6,960 nt of DNA from NCBI GenBank assembly GCA_030149025.1, contig JASBSH010000244.1, forward strand, positions 1-6,960, read 5' to 3'. Both the position numbers and the translations under genes were made by a program. The stretch comes from Actinomycetales bacterium. Lineage in GTDB: Bacteria > Actinomycetota > Actinomycetes > Actinomycetales > BWSM-131. Position 1 is the stretch's first letter. The number at the start of each line of letters is the position of its first letter. Positions 5,405 through 6,960 of the stretch are shown here, one piece after another. The notes beneath the pieces were generated by a model. It was not told the origin of the DNA, did not search any database, and was given only the letters and a program-made list of their open reading frames with translations.

Positions 5405-6960
5405 CGGCTCCCTCCGGCTCGGGCTTCGCCGGCGCCACCCCGGAACAAGTCGCCTCGACGGACCAGGTGCGGGCCGAGGACGAGCGCGTCCACGGGCGCC
5501 GAACCGAACAGCTCCAAGGCATCCCGGGGGTCGTCGACCATGGGGCGACCGGCCGTGTTCAGGCTCGTGTTCACGAGGACGGGCACGCCGGTGCGTTGCT
5601 CGAAGGCGCGGAGCAGTGCCGCGACAGCCGAGTTGGTCGCGTCGTCGACCGTCTGGATCCGGGCGGTGCCGTCCACGTGGACGACCGTCGGGATCCGCTC
5701 TCTCCACTCCGGGCGCACGTCGTGCACGAAGAGCATGTACGGGCTCGGGATCGGCCCGCCGGTGAAGATCTCGTCGGCCCGTTCGGTCAGCACCATGGGG
5801 GCGACGGGGCGGAACTGCTCGCGGCCCTTCACCTCGTTGAGCCGCTCGGTGTTCTCCGTGTAACACGGGTTGGCCAGCAGAGACCGGTACCCCAGCGCGC
5901 GCGGCCCGTACTCGCTGCGCCCGTTGAACCAGGCGATCACGCCGTTCGCCGCGAGGATGTCCGCGACCTCACCGGCGAGGTCGTCCGGGGTCGTGAACGG
6001 AACGGCCGCGGCCCGCAGCCGGGCGGCCAGCTCGTCGCCGGTCCAGCCGCGCCCCAGCGCCGGTGTGGGCATCGGCTCCGGTACCTGCCCGCCCTCGGCC
6101 TCCACCGAGGCGTGCAGGGCTGCGCCCAGGGAGGTGCCGGCGTCCCCGGCCGCGGGCTGCACCCACACGTCCTCGAACGGTGTCCGGGCCCAGATCCGTG
6201 AGTTCGCAACGCAGTTCAGCGCCGTGCCGCCGGCCATGGTGAGTGCGGTGTCACCCGTCTGCCGGTGCAGCCAGGTCGCGAGCTCGACGAGCACCTCCTC
6301 CAGCCGCTTCTGCACCGAGGCGGCGAGGTCGGCGTGCTCACCGCCCCAGGTGCCGTCGTCGACGCGCGGCTGCGTCCATCTGGTCCAGTCCGGGGGCTCC
6401 GCGACGAACCCGCCGTCGGCCGTGGTCCGGACCAGCTCCCGCAGGTCGTCTAGGAACCGCGGCTTCCCGTAGGACGCGAGGGCCATCACCTTGTACTCGT
6501 CGCTGGACCGCAGGAAGCCCAGGTGCTCCGTCAGCGACTCATACAGCAGGCCGAGGGAATGCGGCAGCTCCTGGCTTGCCAGGACCTCCAACCTGCCGTC
6601 GACGTAGCGCCCGGCCAGGTGCGAGGCGCGCTCGCCCCGCCCGTCCAGGACCAGGACGCTGTTGCGGCTGTGCGGGGACGCCAGGCCGGACGACGCCGCG
6701 TGCGCGACGTGGTGCGGCACGAACCGGACCTTCTCCCGGTCCAGGCCGGGCAGGGCCGTCGCGATGAAGTCGGGCGCCTGCTCCGCATACGTGACGCGCA
6801 GGTGGTCCCACGGGTCGTGCAGCCCCAGATCCTCCGCCGGCTTGGTCAGCGCGGGGTCGAACGAGTAGGCGACGACGTCGATGTCCTGCGGGCGGAGCCC
6901 GGCATGCTCCAAGCACCAGCGCATCGAGAGCTCGGGAAGCTCCCACGCGGAGAACGGAAC
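5401..6960 (-). CDS. Carbamoyltransferase, NodU/CmcH/TobZ family (N-terminus cut by window edge)
   Basis: This enzyme family transfers a carbamoyl group from carbamoyl phosphate, through a carbamoyl-adenylate intermediate, to a hydroxyl of a sugar or natural product in the cytoplasm. The visible part is 519 residues; the frame stays open to the window edge, with 12 codons before the first internal Met. Family members usually have about 40 more N-terminal residues. Visible motifs, numbered from the edge: HHVAHAAS (83-90, metal-binding histidines of the N-terminal Kae1-like domain), VLDGRGER (104-111), YKVMALASYG (156-165), GGTALNC (244-250), PAAGDAGTSLGAAL (269-282), then the C-terminal domain with GRSEYGPRALGYRSLLANP (347-365), KGREQFRPVAPM (378-389) and NTSLNTAGRP (464-473). 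All key motifs look intact. It is the most upstream gene seen, and its TGA overlaps the GTG of the next gene. The family is certain; the acceptor is unknown. The operon context suggests a glycan rather than an antibiotic or Nod factor. Confidence 0.93.
   Translation of the reverse strand, partial: VPFSAWELPELSMRWCLEHAGLRPQDIDVVAYSFDPALTKPAEDLGLHDPWDHLRVTYAEQAPDFIATALPGLDREKVRFVPHHVAHAASSGLASPHSRNSVLVLDGRGERASHLAGRYVDGRLEVLASQELPHSLGLLYESLTEHLGFLRSSDEYKVMALASYGKPRFLDDLRELVRTTADGGFVAEPPDWTRWTQPRVDDGTWGGEHADLAASVQKRLEEVLVELATWLHRQTGDTALTMAGGTALNCVANSRIWARTPFEDVWVQPAAGDAGTSLGAALHASVEAEGGQVPEPMPTPALGRGWTGDELAARLRAAAVPFTTPDDLAGEVADILAANGVIAWFNGRSEYGPRALGYRSLLANPCYTENTERLNEVKGREQFRPVAPMVLTERADEIFTGGPIPSPYMLFVHDVRPEWRERIPTVVHVDGTARIQTVDDATNSAVAALLRAFEQRTGVPVLVNTSLNTAGRPMVDDPRDALELFGSAPVDALVLGPHLVRRGDLFRGGAGEARAGGSR
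5411..5415 (-). promoter_or_regulatory. Shine-Dalgarno GGAGG for the GT2-HAD gene
   Basis: On the minus strand GGAGG lies six bases before a GTG that overlaps the carbamoyltransferase stop (GTGA). It decides the start in favour of GTG at 5404 over in-frame starts up to 462 bases upstream, inside the carbamoyltransferase gene. Confidence 0.75.

Noticed and set aside
3782..5863. A 693-codon open frame on the plus strand, opposite the GT2-HAD gene and the end of the carbamoyltransferase.
   Set aside because: The translation is Arg/Gly/Pro/His-rich with no recognisable motif, and long antisense frames are common opposite GC3-biased genes. The minus-strand genes have complete catalytic motifs.
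5405..5866. A 154-codon N-terminal extension of the GT2-HAD frame.
   Set aside because: It overlaps the carbamoyltransferase C-terminal domain, is Arg/Pro/Gly-rich without motifs, and a GTG with a good Shine-Dalgarno lies at 5404.
5401..6960. Nod-factor carbamoylation (NodU proper).
   Set aside because: No nod genes or nod-box are visible and the composition points to an actinobacterium; only the family name is shared.
1..6960. Mobile elements, CRISPR, tRNA/rRNA, terminators or promoters inside the window.
   Set aside because: There is no intergenic space between the genes, and I saw no direct or inverted repeats, transposase motifs or RNA-like segments. The operon promoter and terminator must lie outside the window.

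Overview
The window looks like part of a chromosomal gene cluster from a high-GC Gram-positive bacterium (Actinomycetota). The base composition is strongly GC-rich, third positions are almost always G or C, GTG starts dominate, and the domain forms resemble actinobacterial sugar-transfer genes. The exact genus cannot be read from the sequence.

The whole window is one dense operon on the minus strand, so it reads from high to low coordinates. In order of transcription it holds: (1) a carbamoyltransferase of the NodU/CmcH/TobZ family, missing its N-terminus at the right edge; (2) a fusion of a family 2 glycosyltransferase and a HAD-IIIA phosphatase of the GmhB/HisB-N type; (3) a family 9 (heptosyltransferase-like) glycosyltransferase; (4) a short GT-B glycosyltransferase with a degenerate EX7E motif; (5) a canonical family 4 glycosyltransferase; (6) a SIS-domain sugar isomerase related to GmhA (phosphoheptose isomerase), missing its C-terminus at the left edge. 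Every junction is a 4-base GTGA or a 1-base TGATG stop/start overlap, each with a purine-rich Shine-Dalgarno stretch. There are no intergenic gaps, and I see no promoter, terminator, RNA gene, mobile element or repeat array.

The gene set suggests how the products work together. A GmhA-like isomerase and a GmhB-like phosphatase are two of the enzymes that make nucleotide-activated manno-heptose. The family 9 enzyme belongs to the ADP-heptose transferase family. Three further glycosyltransferases and a carbamoyltransferase could build and decorate an oligosaccharide or glycolipid. The best inference is a carbamoylated, possibly heptose-containing glycoconjugate made by an organism without lipopolysaccharide. 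The kinase and nucleotidyltransferase needed to complete the heptose pathway are not in the window and would be expected just downstream (left of base 1). The final product is unknown from this sequence.
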